From NCBI GenBank assembly GCA_039545295.1, contig BCIK01000016.1:474642-538641 (forward strand): a DNA stretch of 64,000 bases. Reading direction: 5' to 3'. The position numbers and the translations under genes were made by a program. Positions 40,188-52,766 of this stretch are shown here, piece after piece (the stretch's first letter is position 1; every line of letters begins with the position of its first letter). The notes beneath the pieces are model-generated. The model did no database searches, had not been told where the DNA came from, and saw only the letters and a program-made list of their open reading frames with translations. This stretch comes from Udeniomyces pyricola. Taxonomy: Eukaryota; Basidiomycota; Tremellomycetes; Cystofilobasidiales; Mrakiaceae.

Positions 40188-40901
40188 ATGTCCTTCTTCC
40201 GCCGCAAGACGTACGAGGCAACAGGCTCCGTCGTCCGCGACCATCTTGCGAACGAACGCACCGTCTTGGCTTGGATACGGAGTGGACTCGGGTTGTTCGT
40301 ACTCTTTATTCGAGTCGCCCCATATATAGATCGAGCTCATGCGGCGGAGAAAGCCATCTCTGAGTCTAGGCTTTTGGCTATACTAGAGTAGATACCTGGC
40401 TAGCTAGGAGGTATAAATCCGTCGTGTACATGTAGTTATAACTGGTGCTGACGCGTCGAGTGAGATGGTTCGATTTGCCGGCGCTGGGATCCGTTCTTTT
40501 TTACAACCTCCCTCATACTTATCCCTGATAGGTTGGCGTTAGGGATTGGACTCGAGCGATTCGAAATTCTTCAACAGTCTCTAGCTATATCTCCTTGCAA
40601 CACATCTTCCGTCACCCCTGATTCTCCCGCACCCTCTCCACCAGTTGTTCCAACTACACCCATCGTGCCTTCCTCTCTCGTTCCCGACCTCCTCGTCTCA
40701 TCCGGTCTTGGCACGATCCTCTACTCGACTACACGGTATTATACTGTCATGCGTGACCTCGAACGGAACGTGTTCAGGCCGAGTCTCGGGGCTATCGTTG
40801 GGTTGAGCACCGTGGTTGGGACGGTCGGCGTGGGGTTCCTGGTCAACCGAAGGGAGAGGCTGTCAAAGGTCAAGTATCTGGGAGAGGAAGGAGGGATGTA
40901 G
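40188..40901 (+). CDS. DUF202-domain small membrane protein
   Basis: Two exons (40188-40291, 40532-40901) with a 240-base intron give 157 residues. The first exon carries the DUF202 signature VVRDHLANERTVLAWIRSGL. Across the intron it continues GLALGIGLERFEILQQSL, forming the first membrane helix. After a proline/threonine/serine-rich loop come two more hydrophobic segments (DLLVSSGLGTILYSTTRYY and LGAIVGLSTVVGTVGVGFL), giving a three-helix protein like fungal YidH/VTC1-related proteins. Such proteins sit in vacuolar or other endomembranes; function here is unknown. The intron donor (GTTGTT) is weak but is the only phase-consistent choice; without splicing a stop follows at about 40389-40391 and the helix is lost. 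Confidence 0.78.
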
Positions 40902-41305
40902 AAGCGGATTGTGAGGGAAGTCTGGGACGCTGTAGGATGATTCATATACGGTCTTGACGTGAACAAAGCAAAGGAAAAGTGGATTGAGGAACGAGAAGAA
41001 GGAGAGCAGGACAACATGAACGACAGAAGAACGTGCAGAAATACTGTCATAAAATGATTGGCGGTTGGGTCAATGGATCGATCTGTGAGGGGCGGGGAAG
41101 ACCGACGACTACCTGTGAGTCGTTCCCGTCGGCCATAAATGAAAGCAACCTTTCGTCTCCAACAATCGATTAGTCGTCCGACGCGTCAACTTCCGGCAGT
41201 CCTTGAGCTTGCTTCTTGTCTTTCAATCCTCAACACTGACGACGTCCATACAACACCCACCATCTCCATCCGCTCAAGCTTCCTGTGCCCAACACCTCTA
41301 CTCTC
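40902..41305. promoter_or_regulatory. Upstream region of PIF1
   Basis: This holds the DUF202 gene's 3' end and the PIF1 promoter. An ACGCGTCA word lies at 41181-41188, about 120 bases before the PIF1 ATG. It resembles the fungal MluI cell-cycle box (ACGCGT) bound by MBF factors. A single match of six bases is weak evidence. Confidence 0.35.
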
Positions 41306-44300
41306 ATGACCCTGTCGACTACAGCATCCACCCGTTCCGCTACTTCTCAACGTCATTCACCACAACCACCCAAGATATCATCAGCCCATTCCTATCATCG
41401 CTCTAGATCATCCGCTCATGCCTACCGCCAGTCGAGAGCAGACCAAGGGGACGATGGATCTGAATCGTCTTCGAACGAAAGCGAGCTCGACGCCGTCGAG
41501 TCTATGACGACGACGAACACGACCGGCATGAGGAAGCACGACTACGATGACGAATTCGATGACTTTTGGGAGGACCCAGAGGAACTGGAACTCGTACTCG
41601 AGAAATACGATGAGGTAAGAAGCACGAGGCAGAAGGATATACGCGTGTATATCTCGGTTTATAGTAGGCGGATGCGACTGACTGTGCATCACTAATTGCC
41701 TGATGTGTCTCTTCCAGCCGCCAGCTTCTGGATCCACAAAGAGTTATCATGATATATCCCCCAAGACTTCACTGAGACCTCCAAAAATACCCTTAAAACC
41801 CGTTCTGCAAGCTTCTTCCTCGTCGACAGCATCGTTATCATCATCATCATCATCGGCAGTCCCGCAACGACAACGACAACAGGACCCCTCGTCGACCCCG
41901 TCCAAGACGCTCGCTTCGCCGTTTGCAAAACTATCCATGGATACACCTACACGTAAGACGACTATGGTGTCAAATCATGGCGAGAGTTCACTGACGCCTG
42001 GTAGAAGACGGATGGAGGAAGCAAAAACGCCCAAAGGAAAGAAAGAACAGGCAATGATAGACGAGATGAATGGAGAAGAATCCAGACGACGTATCGCAAG
42101 GGGCTTGTACGCTATCGTGAGTTGGTCTGGTCGATATCTCATATACACAACGTGAAAAACCCTACTCACGCAGTTGGATTTTGTCTTTTCTTGGCCGTTC
42201 GTTGTCGACAGCCTAAACTACCCACTCCCGTAAGTCATTGTTGATCCCGACCTCACTTGTCTTGCACCCATCTTTCTTTCACCCAAACACTTATCCCCGG
42301 ATTCACGAATGTAATCGTAACAGTCTGCTCGCGTGACTCGGTCCGCGTCCAAGCTCAATGCTCTCACTAAGCCTTCATCAGATCTCGTGCCGGCCTCTCC
42401 CTCCGATCGCCGCTCAAGGAGCGGAAAGGACCAACAGGCCGACGATGAATCTGGATCGTTCTCGCCATTCAAAGTTCCGCAGGGGATGTCTCTCAGCTCG
42501 AGGTTTCGCTCCAAGCTCAAGATCGCACCGGTGGAGGAAATGGATCGAGAAGAAGGGGCATCGGAGATCGTGTTAGAATTGAGCGAACAACAGAAGGGAG
42601 TGTTGGAGATGGTCCGGCGAGGAGAGGTGAGTCAACTCATTCTGCCTCATCCATCTTTCTTGCAGCACTCTCTGCACGTGGTCCACATATATACACACTT
42701 GCATGCCACTCGAGCCTTTCTCCTTCTACGTTCTCTTAATCTGCCATATCTGTTCCACCGTCTGGCGCTCTCGGAGGATAGTCCGTTTTCTTCACAGGTT
42801 CAGCAGGTACGGGCAAATCCCATCTCCTGCGCACCATCATCCAAGACTTCGCTGATTCTCCCGACAGCCAAGGAAACCCGAAGAAGATTGGTGTGTATCT
42901 CTATCTTTTTCTCTTTAACTTCCTCTTTGTCTATGTCTTGACACTTTGTCGGCTTGGATCGAACTGTGAGAGGACGCATGCTAAGAATTCCTTTCATCCT
43001 CTTCCTTGTACGCTCTCCCCCACCTTTTCTTTCCTTCTATGTCTCTTAATATCATGTTTGACTATTCATCGCAGCCGTCACCGCCAGTACTGGTATCGCT
43101 GCTGTCAATATCTCTGGTCAAACCATCCATTCCTGGGCCGGCGTCGGTCTGGCGCGCGAGCCGGTCGAAACGCTCATCGACCGGATCCTCCGTCTCGAAA
43201 CAGCCCAGGGGTCCGGCAAGCGATTCGCCAAGAAGGGTAGAAACTATGTGCTCGAGCGATGGGTGGAGTGTGAGGTGTTGGTCGTCGATGAGGTGTCCAT
43301 GGTTGATGGGAAGTTGTGTGAGTCATCCCTTTATTCCTGTCTTTTCTGGCTTCTTTTTCTCTTTCCCCTGGTCTGCGAGCAACTATTGACTCATGACGAA
43401 GGGAAAGAGAACTAGTCAACTGATCCCATATCAACGTGATCTATCGCTCACGAACGTTTTCAACTTGCTTTTGCTGGTTATGATGATGCTTGCGACCAAT
43501 TCAATGTAACTGACTCTTTCCTTTTACCGGGCGGACGACGTGCACCAGTCGACAAACTCGAGCTCATCGCTCGTCGGGTCCGCAACGACCCCAGACCATT
43601 CGGTGGAATCCAGCTGATCCTCGTGTAAATGTCGCTTGACTTCCCTTTCGCATTTCTCTGGTAACCCAACTAGAGTCTTCCTTGTCCATCCGGCTGATTA
43701 GTCGTACCATGGCCGGCTGTCTACATATACATTGCTTTGTCTTCATCTCCCAACCTTCTTCTGTCCTAATCTACTTCCTCACCCTCCTACATTCTCTATG
43801 CCTCTTCCTGTTTTCCTCTTGCCTCCCTCTCTCTCCTCCCCTCCTCCCCTCCTCCCCCCCTCCATCATCCTGCCAGCGGCGACTTCTTTCAACTCCCTCC
43901 GGTGCCAGACGCCGATCGCGCCGCCAACTTCTGCTTTGAAGCCCAGAGTTGGTCGACGAGCGTGCCCAAAGTCGTCGTGCTCGAAAAAGTGTTCCGACAG
44001 AAAGACGATCGTACGTCGCTTCCTGATGATGTTGGCGTTGGTGTGATATAGGCTTATACGAAGAGAAAGAGCGTGAATGCAAGATAGGGGTTTGTTCATC
44101 TCAGACTGTACTATTGTAATTTTCTTTTTCGTTTTTTTGGGGGGGTTGCATCTCATTCTTTTCATCGTTCAGGATTTGTCAAGATCCTTAGTGAGTCTTC
44201 CAGCCACTTTGTCTCCTTTTTTCACACAGTTGTGCCTTCTCTCATCCACTTCATAGATTGGCCTGACCCCTCGCTTTTCTTCTTGCCTGCTCTAAACAAC

Positions 44301-46326
44301 TTTACATTGCACCTTACTCCTCATCTCTCATCGCCATCGGCCGGACCTGACAGACCAGATGCGTATCGGCCAACTCGACGCAGAGACGATTGACGTCTTA
44401 GCTTCGCTTGACCGCAAACTCGATTGGTCGGATGGCATCTATTCTGAACTGTAAGTTTATACGTCATATATGTATATGTTTAAACGACGCGCACTTTGTG
44501 TCCCGTTGTGACTTATGCAAAGAGTTTTTTCTTCTCTTTCAATGCAATGGCATTATGTATCCTGTCTTTGTTGTTATGGTAGATTTCCTATCCGAACGGT
44601 ATGGCGCGTTTCCTTGCCTCCTTGTACCATCTCCTGACCTATGGACCCGACGTTGAACTGTCTATCACACAGCTCACATCATTGACAACTAGCGTCAACG
44701 CCAACTTCCTTTCCATCACCCATTCAATTGCTTCACACACTTGTTGATTCAACACTCACGACCCAGATGGTCGATCAAGCCAATACCGCTCGGCTCGCTT
44801 CCATCTCCAAGAAACTCATGACGTTCCCAGCTCAGGATTATGCAGGGTAAGAAAAATCTGGCCGAACATAGAATACGTTTGCATAGTCGGATTTTTGTTA
44901 CTTATTCTCCTTCTGAAACCTTTGCCTTCCCTGTCATTCTGCTCTCGACACAACTGCTCCCCCCTCCCCTTCCAAAAACAAAATAAAATCAAAAATGGTT
45001 CAGCAAGAACGAGCATAACAAACCGACCGTTCCTGAGCGGGCATCTAAGCTTCTGGCGGGTTGCCGAGCGCCGGCAACGCTCCAGCTCAAGATTGGAGCC
45101 GTTGTGATGTTACTTCAAAACTTGGCCAAGTGAGTGATACTGATCGAAACGAAAGAGCGTCGGGATGAAAGAAGTTGTGTCGTCGGCTTGGTGGACATGT
45201 CTGGTGATAGCGACTGATATGTTATCCTCTTTTTTTGGTTTGTGCTGTTTTTGTTTCTCTTTATTTCTTGCGATACATCTGCGCCAACATCCAATTCACT
45301 GCTTATTTCATCTCATGACCTATTCAGTGAGAACCGAGACCTTGTCAATGGCTCGCTTGGAAAGGTCGTGGCATTTGAATCGCTCGCCTCGGCGTCGAGA
45401 AAGAACATCCCTATGGCCCAGCAGCCTATCGCAAAAGAGGCCGGTGAGTGACCTGATCCTTTGTTTCTCACCCTTTTTCCTCTCTCTCTTTCGTTCTCTT
45501 CAATATGACTTTTTGCTTTGCTTCCTGACAACAAGTTTATCTTATTTTTACTTTTTATCCCCTACCCCTTTTTCTCACTTCCCTGCAGACCATTCCGATC
45601 CCAACGAATTGATATCCACCACCTCTACCAGCTCTCTCTCGTCTTATCTGTCCTTCGATGATCCTCCCAATCCACCACTTCCCTGCCATCTCTCCAACCG
45701 ACCAGCCTACCTCACCCTCCTTCCGCCTCCTCAAACCAACCCTACCCAACCAACTATCCCAGTCCCGAAAGTGTTCCCCGTCGTCGAGTTCTTGAACGGA
45801 AAAACGATGCTCGTCCCGCCGTTCGCGTTCGATGAGCGAAAAACCTTGATCGCCAGAAAGAAGATCAAAGCTGTCGGTTTGATGGGGAACGGTGGGAGAG
45901 AGAGGGTTGAATCCGATCAGGGCGTCGTCGTCGAGGCGAGTAGGGTTCAGGTGCGTATGGTACTTTGCGTTTGACGTCGAGACGGACGTGACATGGGAAT
46001 CGACCATTTTTTTGTTTTGTTTTTGTTTTGATGAAAGACATGATGAGCCACAAACGAATGATATTTGTGTCCGCTGCCTTTTTCCCTTCACGTTTCCTTC
46101 CTCTCCCTCCCCCCTTCCTTCCTCTCAAAACAAACGAACAAACGATGACGCATGCATCCATATATATATATTCAGCTCCCGTTGATGCTCGCCTGGGCGC
46201 TGTCGATCCACAAATCTCAAGGTCAAACCCTCGAACGCGTGCGAGTCAACCTCGAGGGGACGTTTGAGTTGGGTCAAGCTTACGTCGCTCTCAGTCGGTG
46301 TACCTCGTTGGACGGCCTCCAGGTTC

Positions 46327-46367
<41 letters not shown>

Positions 46368-46643
46368 CGGTTGAATTATGGACCCCTATATCTCCCTTCC
46401 CCCACCGGAGAGTCCCCTTTTCTCGCATTGGATGATGGGTTCAAGAAAGAGCCAGAGCAAAAGAAGGAGACGACATAAATACACTCAACAAATCTGTTCC
46501 TTTTTTTCTTTCTTCTTCTTCTTCTTATCTCGTTCTCTCATTCCCATTTGAATATCCTTTAGGTCCTGAACTTTTCCCCGGACAAAGTCAAGGCACACCC
46601 GAAAGTCATAGCTTGGATGACAGATCACGTGGTCTCATCCTAG
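41306..46643 (+). CDS. PIF1: PIF1-family 5'-3' DNA helicase
   Basis: An ATP-dependent helicase that unwinds DNA and G-quadruplexes and acts in mitochondria, telomeres and replication. The first ATG in the frame is 41306. The N-terminal 300 or so residues are serine/proline/charged and poorly conserved, with no clear targeting peptide. The helicase motifs appear in order over many exons. Walker A is [19 protein letters not shown] (from about 42798), then [20 protein letters not shown] with [10 protein letters not shown]. Walker B is [20 protein letters not shown]. Next are FGGIQLILV and [33 protein letters not shown], and [20 protein letters not shown]. Then come [20 protein letters not shown] and [20 protein letters not shown]. 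The UvrD-like 2B motif is [20 protein letters not shown], followed by [20 protein letters not shown] and a last exon ending WMTDHVVSS with TAG at 46641-46643. The intron before the last exon holds a 40-base T run. Confidence 0.95.
46328..46367. repeat. T40 homopolymer in the last PIF1 intron
   Basis: Forty consecutive T starting six bases after the likely donor (GGTTCG). The acceptor lies about 195 bases further on, after a second TTC-rich tract. The run is therefore not the acceptor tract itself. Confidence 0.85.
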
Positions 46644-47066
46644 TATATATAACGGTTGGGGGGGGGGGGGATTCATTGTTTGACGTCTGACGCTTATGCA
46701 AGCTTGGAAGATCGACTGAATGAATGCAGATGAAATCATGAGGCGGAAGGAAGCAGGTTGTTGGGTGAATATACATATATATATATATGTAAGATAACCA
46801 ATGTATAGGGCTGACGAGCTATCATAGCTGACATGTTGGTCATGTGTCGAGGGGTACTTTGATTTGTAATGCTAGCTTAGTGTCTTTGGTTGTCATCCGG
46901 ATATCATGACATCTCTCATCAGCTGTCAATGACTCTTTTGATCGAGGACTATATGAACAAGCCGAGTGATGGTCGTCTTCGATGTTAGTTCAACTCTTCT
47001 CTCTTTTCTCGTTCCCTCTCTCTCTTCTTATCTCTCTTTGTATATATATGTTATTTCTTGATAGTC
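46644..47066. other. Convergent intergenic stretch after PIF1
   Basis: It holds the 3' ends of two converging genes, a short G run (about 46659-46670) and a TATATA tract (46770-46788). No exon seen. Confidence 0.4.
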
Positions 47067-49577
47067 TTAAAAGCCATCAATCTCCAATACCTCACTCTTG
47101 TTACCTCGAGCGACGGCCACCGCGAACCTCTCCCGGTCAAACACGACCATCTTGCCCTTCCCTCCTCCTGCTCCTCCTCCCCCACCTTCCTTCTCAGACC
47201 CCTCTTCTTCGCCTTGTTTCCCTCGGCCTAGGTTCCACTCGACCCGGAACGCATCTTGCCGAAGGACGGCCGCAAACACATTGAGCGCACCAATCACATC
47301 CCCGTCCTGATCGTTCTTCTTCTTCTTCTTCTTCTTGTTCTTCTTCTCCATCATCGTCACCGTCGTTGTCGTCGTCGTCGTCGGAGAACTCGTCCCCAAG
47401 AACTCAGCGAGCGTCTTTGGGATCGATCTTCCAACTGCTCGCTTCTGTATCTCCATCTCCTCCTTGCGCTTCTTTTCTTCTTCCTTCTCCTCCTGCAATC
47501 TTCTCTCCTTTGACTTGATGTAATGCTTCCATGAAGGTCCCAATTCGACGATAGCCGTCAGAGCCTCGTCCGGCGCGCTCAAGATGAGCGAGGGATCCTC
47601 TTCCCTTCCAAACCGCTGCCGTGGCCCACGAGGACCTCCTTTACGGTTGGTATTGATCGAGTCAAGATGTTTGGTTTCTTGAATCGTAGCGTGATGGGCG
47701 AACCACTGTCGAGGCCAGAGGTCTAAGTGATGACTGTGCAAGGAGACGGACCACTTGACAGCGACGATCTCAGGGGGTGGTAAAGATGAAGAGTCAGGGT
47801 GGGCTGTTTGAAGTTGATGATAAGATGATGGGGTTAATTCGATGATCGGGGACCAAGTGACGGATGAGGATGAAGCGGATGGAGGTGAAGTTGGTAAAGG
47901 ACCAGGTGACCGAGCCGTTGTCGGCGAGGTTTTGAAAGGGAGAGGTGTAGAGATGAGTGTGTGAAACTCCGAACGATGATGGGTCCAGAGGTAATTTACT
48001 GCTTGATGGGTATCGACGAGAACGATTGGGCGATCGGTATGAGAGGGGTTCGTCAGGTGGATCGTTTGAAAAGCCGGATTCGCAGGTGTGTCGAGACTGG
48101 GAGATGAACCATGAGGGAAGAATAGTAACATGGACATAGGCGAATGAATTAATGTGTGTTTTACCCAAAGAGACATTAAAGAAAGAGAAGGAAATAAAGA
48201 AGCAAGAGTTTTCGACATTAGCCAAACATCAGAGCCCCGAACGAACCGCAGCAGAATCCTCCTTTGATGCAAAAAAATGCCTCCTCCCCCCCGCTCCCCC
48301 CCCCTCTAAAGCGAAGATATTCAATGTATAACCAAGAAAACTTACCACAGATCCATCGAGAGTAGCCCATCCGGAGCGAACCCCTTCTTCGGGCAAACCC
48401 ATTGCGGGATGATTTCTGAGAAGGGTGCTTTGACGGCGTTGTCCCTCATCGGGTCTTGCAGATCTGGTGCTCTGAGAGCTTCTATAACGGCCGGCCCATG
48501 TTTGTATGGAATAGAATCGACGCAGAGGAGACCGGTCGAATCGAGCCGGTCGTAGATGTGAGAAAGGAGGGTGGGGTCGTGAAGCGACTCAAAATGGACG
48601 GGAGAGGTCGAGAGCGTGGTGGGAAGTGTCTCGGGAGTTGATGCAGAGGAGATGGATGATAAGAGAGGAGATGAGGTGGTGGGTATCGATGTGGATGATG
48701 ATGAGGGTGATGATGGTGATACATAAGAAGAAGAGGAAGCAGAAGAAGCAAGAGAAGCTTGCCGATGTCGTTCCCAAAACTCCTTCAGCGCGATTCTGGA
48801 CGACGACCGTCGTTTGTTCACCATCGTCTCGATTCCTGCCGGCTCCGCCTCAATATCCGGGAAAAGAGAAGATAAACGATGAGAACACTGGAGTCTCGTC
48901 GAGGAGACTCCTTCCGATTGGGCATCTGTCTCGGGTGTGGGCGTGCCCATGTTGGTCGCGAAGGACCGAATCCACGCGACTGGGAGAACGAATCCATGTT
49001 TCCCTTGCCTCTCAAAAATATGTTTGGTGCGAATCGCGTCGGGGTTGTCAAGATCTAAGACGAGGCATCGTTCGGATCGGGGAGAGTTTTGGTCACAAGA
49101 GAATGGAGGTACTCGATCTTGAAAGGCGTACTTTTGGGCACGCAATCCAGTGATGTTGGGGATGCTGAGTCGAGAGATCTCATGCCAGTAGGTCGTCAGG
49201 ATTGCAAAGTTGGGATGGGTGCGGGAGGTCGGAGAAGTGGAGGCTTTGTGATAGGTCGAGGCAAGATACCGAAAGTAGACTAGAAAAAGCCAAGAGACTG
49301 GTAGGGACTGGGGCTGATGGGTGATTTCTTTGGAAGAGGGGATGGTCCAATGGGGTGGTGAGGGTTGTGAGGGTGATAGAGGTGCTGCTGGTGCTGCTGG
49401 TACTGCTGCTGATGATGATGGTGATGATGATGAGCGAGATGAGGGTGACGGGCGTGGTGGACGCGATGGTCGTGATGATGGGGGTGGGGATGATTTGGGT
49501 ATTATCGGGGGAAAGGTTGCCTTTGGTGAGGGTTTGGGAAGGGCGCCGAACCGAAACCGGGGATATGCAATGGTCAT
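47067..49577 (-). CDS. Uncharacterised 753-residue protein with low-complexity inserts
   Basis: Two exons, 48346-49577 and 47067-48096. The donor CTGTG|GTAAGT and acceptor CCCAG|TCTCG join in phase (LLSMDLCLDTPANPAFQT). The total is 2,262 bases, exactly 754 codons with the stop. The N-terminus is proline/serine/alanine-rich. A first conserved-looking block contains WLFLVYFRYLASTYHKAST, TYWHEISRLSIPNITGLRAQ, CLVLDLDNPDAIRTKHIFER and GFVLPVAWIRSFATNMGTPT. A serine tract and YDRLDSTGLLCVDSIPYKHG follow. The second exon contains PIVLVDTHQAVNYLWTHHRS, EIVAVKWSVSLHSHHLDLWP, RQWFAHHATIQETKHLDSIN and a lysine-rich stretch. I recognise no domain. There is no signal peptide or membrane helix. Blocks with D-L-D-N and V-D-T-H could be metal-binding, but that is speculation. 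It is divergent from HEM12, 236 bases away. Confidence 0.7.
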
Positions 49578-49813
49578 GATGTTTATATAGAGTATGTCAT
49601 GTGTATGTAGATGTGGATTTATGCCTGACGAAGGATGAGCTTGTTAGATTAGATGATGATGATGATGATGGTCCAGTCGATGGAAACGCGTGGGAATGGA
49701 ATGGAATTGTATATTTCATGCAGAGTCATAACGAACGAAACGATCGGAAACTCATCATATCTTGAAGTCTCAACTTCCTTCTTCACTCCACCCCATCCAC
49801 CTCCACCTCCACC
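49578..49813. promoter_or_regulatory. Short divergent promoter of HEM12 and the uncharacterised gene
   Basis: 236 bases separate the two opposite start codons, so transcription of the two genes should share this region. It includes a run of GAT triplets (about 49654-49671) and a C/T-rich stretch just before HEM12. Confidence 0.45.
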
Positions 49814-52109
49814 ATGGCCGACTCTACCCCCACCCAGTACCCGGTCCAGACCGACTTTGCCCCTCTCAAGAATGACATGATGATTCGTGCCGCCAGAGGT
49901 ATCGCCATTTCCCTTCCTTCTCTCCAGCCGTTGACTCAACATTCACTAACCAATCAACTCATCAACCCCCTCTCCTCATCTCTCCAGGCGAGGAGACCGA
50001 GCGTGCTCCAGCATGGGGTTCGTGTTCCATCCCAATCCAACCCCCCAGCACACTCATCTCACTCGAGCCGGCCCTTCGTTGGACCCATTGCAACAAGAAA
50101 GCCGGCATGTCTGAAACTTGAATCGATTGGCTGAAGATTGATAAACCCCCTTTCTCTCTCTCTCTCTCGCTCCGGTCGCTACATCCCTATGAATTCCTTC
50201 AGCTATGCGACAGGCTGGTCGATACCTCCCTGGTACGGTCCTGACTTCATCGCTTAGATCATTTTCTCTCCTCGCTTCCGCCATTTCCGATCCTGACGTT
50301 TGCTTGTCCTCAATCTCTTCATTCATCTATTTCTCGGCCCCTCATCATTCCCTCTCCTTTTCCCCCCACACTCACACTTATAAACACACTCGCGTCTGAT
50401 TTCTCACCTCGTTCGCCCACCAGAATTCATGGCCGTCCGAAAGGAACACTCCTTCTTCGAGTGCTGCCAGACGCCCGAGCTCGCGTCCGAATTGACGCTC
50501 CAGCCGATCCGCCGATACTCTGGCCTGCTTGACGCTGCCATCATCTTTTGCGATATGTGAGTTACCCAGTTTCTGGCTTGCTCTTTCTTGCTCTTCCAGG
50601 ATCTGGATAAATTTCTGGAGACTTGAGAGTCCGTACGAATCGAGGTGGAAGGAATGGTGTAGTCCAAGCTGAAAAAAAGGACGGTACCCGGGACGAGGGG
50701 TCGTTCCGAATCAAAGTGAATTGCGAGCTTTTATCAAAGGCTTTCTGATCCTCTGCGACGCGTATCTTCAAAGCCCGGTTACTTCTTGAATCGACATGCA
50801 ATATGTCTGACGCGTCGTTCGAACGACTCCTAAAATCACTGAAAACTGAATGCTCGATTTCCGTTTTCTTCTCTTCTTTCCATCTTCTTTCTAACCAGCC
50901 TCGTCATTCCTCAAGCCATGGGTCTCGTCGTCGAGATGAAGCCGGGACCGTTCCTCCCTTCGCCCATCGTGACGCCTGCCGACCTGGCGCGTCTGCCCGA
51001 GTCCGTTGACGTCGATGCCAAGCTCGGCTACGTCTATGATGCCATCACCCTCACCCGCAAACAACTCGCCGGTGAGGTCCCTCTGATCGGCTTCGTCGGC
51101 GCGCCATGGACGTTGATGGCGTACATGGTCGAAGGTGGGGGAACCAAGACGTTCCAGAAGAGTAAAGGATGGCTGTATAGGTGGCCGGAGGAGAGTAAGG
51201 TCTTGTTGGACAAGGTCGCCGTCGTTTGCGCGGATTTCTTGGTCGGTCAGGTCAAGGCGGGTGCTCAGGTCAGTTTTTATTTTATTTTAGTTTGAGCATC
51301 GTTCTTGGTTTCCCATCTATTTTATCTATCTTTGGCACCCTCATCTTGAGATCTATCTCGCTTCTCCGAGATTGTAGGTAGAGAGAGGGTTGTGGGGGGG
51401 GGGGTTGTTATTCTGATTCTTTCCCATCTTCCATGTTCCTGTACTTGCCTTTCACTGACCTCTCGACTCTCTGTCCTTCCTTACTTTCGTTCCCCTTCTG
51501 GAACTCGCCTTAACTCTATATCCACCTTCTCATCCAACTTGATGTTCCCCATGGCCTCCTCCTGATCTTCTCTCTGTTCCCCCCCAAACCACCCCCCTTC
51601 CCCCTTCCCAAATCCAGATGGTCCAAATTTTCGATTCCTGGGCCGGTGAACTCACGCCTTACCAATTCCGAACGTTTGCCCTTCCGGCTCTCCTCAAAGT
51701 CGCCTCCCTCTTCCGCTCCAAACTCACTTCGCTCTCCCTCGAAATCCCCCCAATCATCCTCTTCGCCAAAGGCGCCAACACCTCTCTCTCCCTCCTATCC
51801 CAATACGTTCCGTCTCACTTTGATGTGCTCTCGCTCGATTGGTGTATTACGCCTCAAGAGGCGGCAACGTTGTGTGGAGATCACGTTGGGTTCCAAGGGA
51901 ATGCGGACCCGATGAGTTTGTACGGCGGTCGACATGGGATCGAAGAGGAAGTCAAGAGGGTCTGTCAAGGGTTTTTGGAGATTCGAGGGGGTAAGGGACC
52001 GAAAGGATGGATCTCAAATTTGGGTCATGGCATGACGCCAGAGGTCGATCCGGAGGATATGAGGTGGTATTTGGAGTGTGTTCAGAAGTACTCGAAGAGG
52101 CAGGAGTAA
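49814..52109 (+). CDS. HEM12: Uroporphyrinogen decarboxylase
   Basis: The cytosolic haem-pathway enzyme that removes four carboxyl groups from uroporphyrinogen III. The exons join as: [51 protein letters not shown], then [79 protein letters not shown], and a last exon from about 51619 starting [20 protein letters not shown]. The conserved [10 protein letters not shown] motif, the catalytic aspartate region (IIFCDI), the substrate loop GAPWTL and the C-terminal [11 protein letters not shown] and [18 protein letters not shown] are all present. The length is about that of the family (near 370 residues). The stop is TAA at 52107-52109. Confidence 0.96.
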
Positions 52110-52168
52110 AAAAAAAAAAGGAGGAACTTGCCGGGGCCTCAAAGCGGAAAGAAGGCAGGATTCAGAAA

Positions 52169-52193
52169 GGGGGGGGGGGGGGGGGGGGGGGGG
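52169..52193. repeat. G25 homopolymer
   Basis: Twenty-five consecutive G, 60 bases after the HEM12 stop. Confidence 0.85.
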
Positions 52194-52322
52194 AGTTACC
52201 TTTCCTTTTGGAGCGTTTCAAGAGGTGAAAGTTGGTTTGGGATGATTTAGTTGACAAAGGAAATTCAATAGAGAACAGAAGCGTCCAGGAGAAACAAAAA
52301 GCAACGAGAAGTAGTATAGCAT

Positions 52323-52325
<3 letters not shown>

Positions 52326-52362
<37 letters not shown>
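52326..52362. repeat. T37 homopolymer
   Basis: Thirty-seven consecutive T (an A tract on the other strand) between two converging gene ends. Confidence 0.85.
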
Positions 52363-52364
<2 letters not shown>

Positions 52365-52766
52365 ACATCGTCCGTCTGGTGGACAATCAACTTAGACCGT
52401 CGGTTGCCGTCGGTATGATTCGCATCCATCACTACCGATTCATTAACGTCGACCCTGGCTGGGGGGAGACTTGGATCATTTTTCTTGACCACGTATTTTG
52501 CCCATATTGTTCGTCTCTGCAAACTTGTCAATGTCACAGCACGTTAGCTAGAGATTTCCCTAAAAGACACCATCTGAGGCTAGAAACGTTGTTTTCGATC
52601 GCATACAAAAAAAAAAGAAACAAAAAAAAGCAAGAAAGAAGCTCCTGCTGGTCGTCTCGCGTGCTCTTTTCCCTTGATTTCCTCCTTAAATCCCTAACCC
52701 CCCCCCCCTCTTTATCCCTACCCCTTGCCCCCCTACTCCCTCTTGGCCTTTTTTGGGTCTTCTGTT

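Larger units (their letters stand above)
52110..52766. other. Convergent stretch with G25 and T37 runs
   Basis: This lies between the ends of HEM12 and MGR2. It contains 25 consecutive G (52169-52193) and 37 consecutive T (52326-52362), and a CCCC run near 52698. No coding exon seen. Confidence 0.6.
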
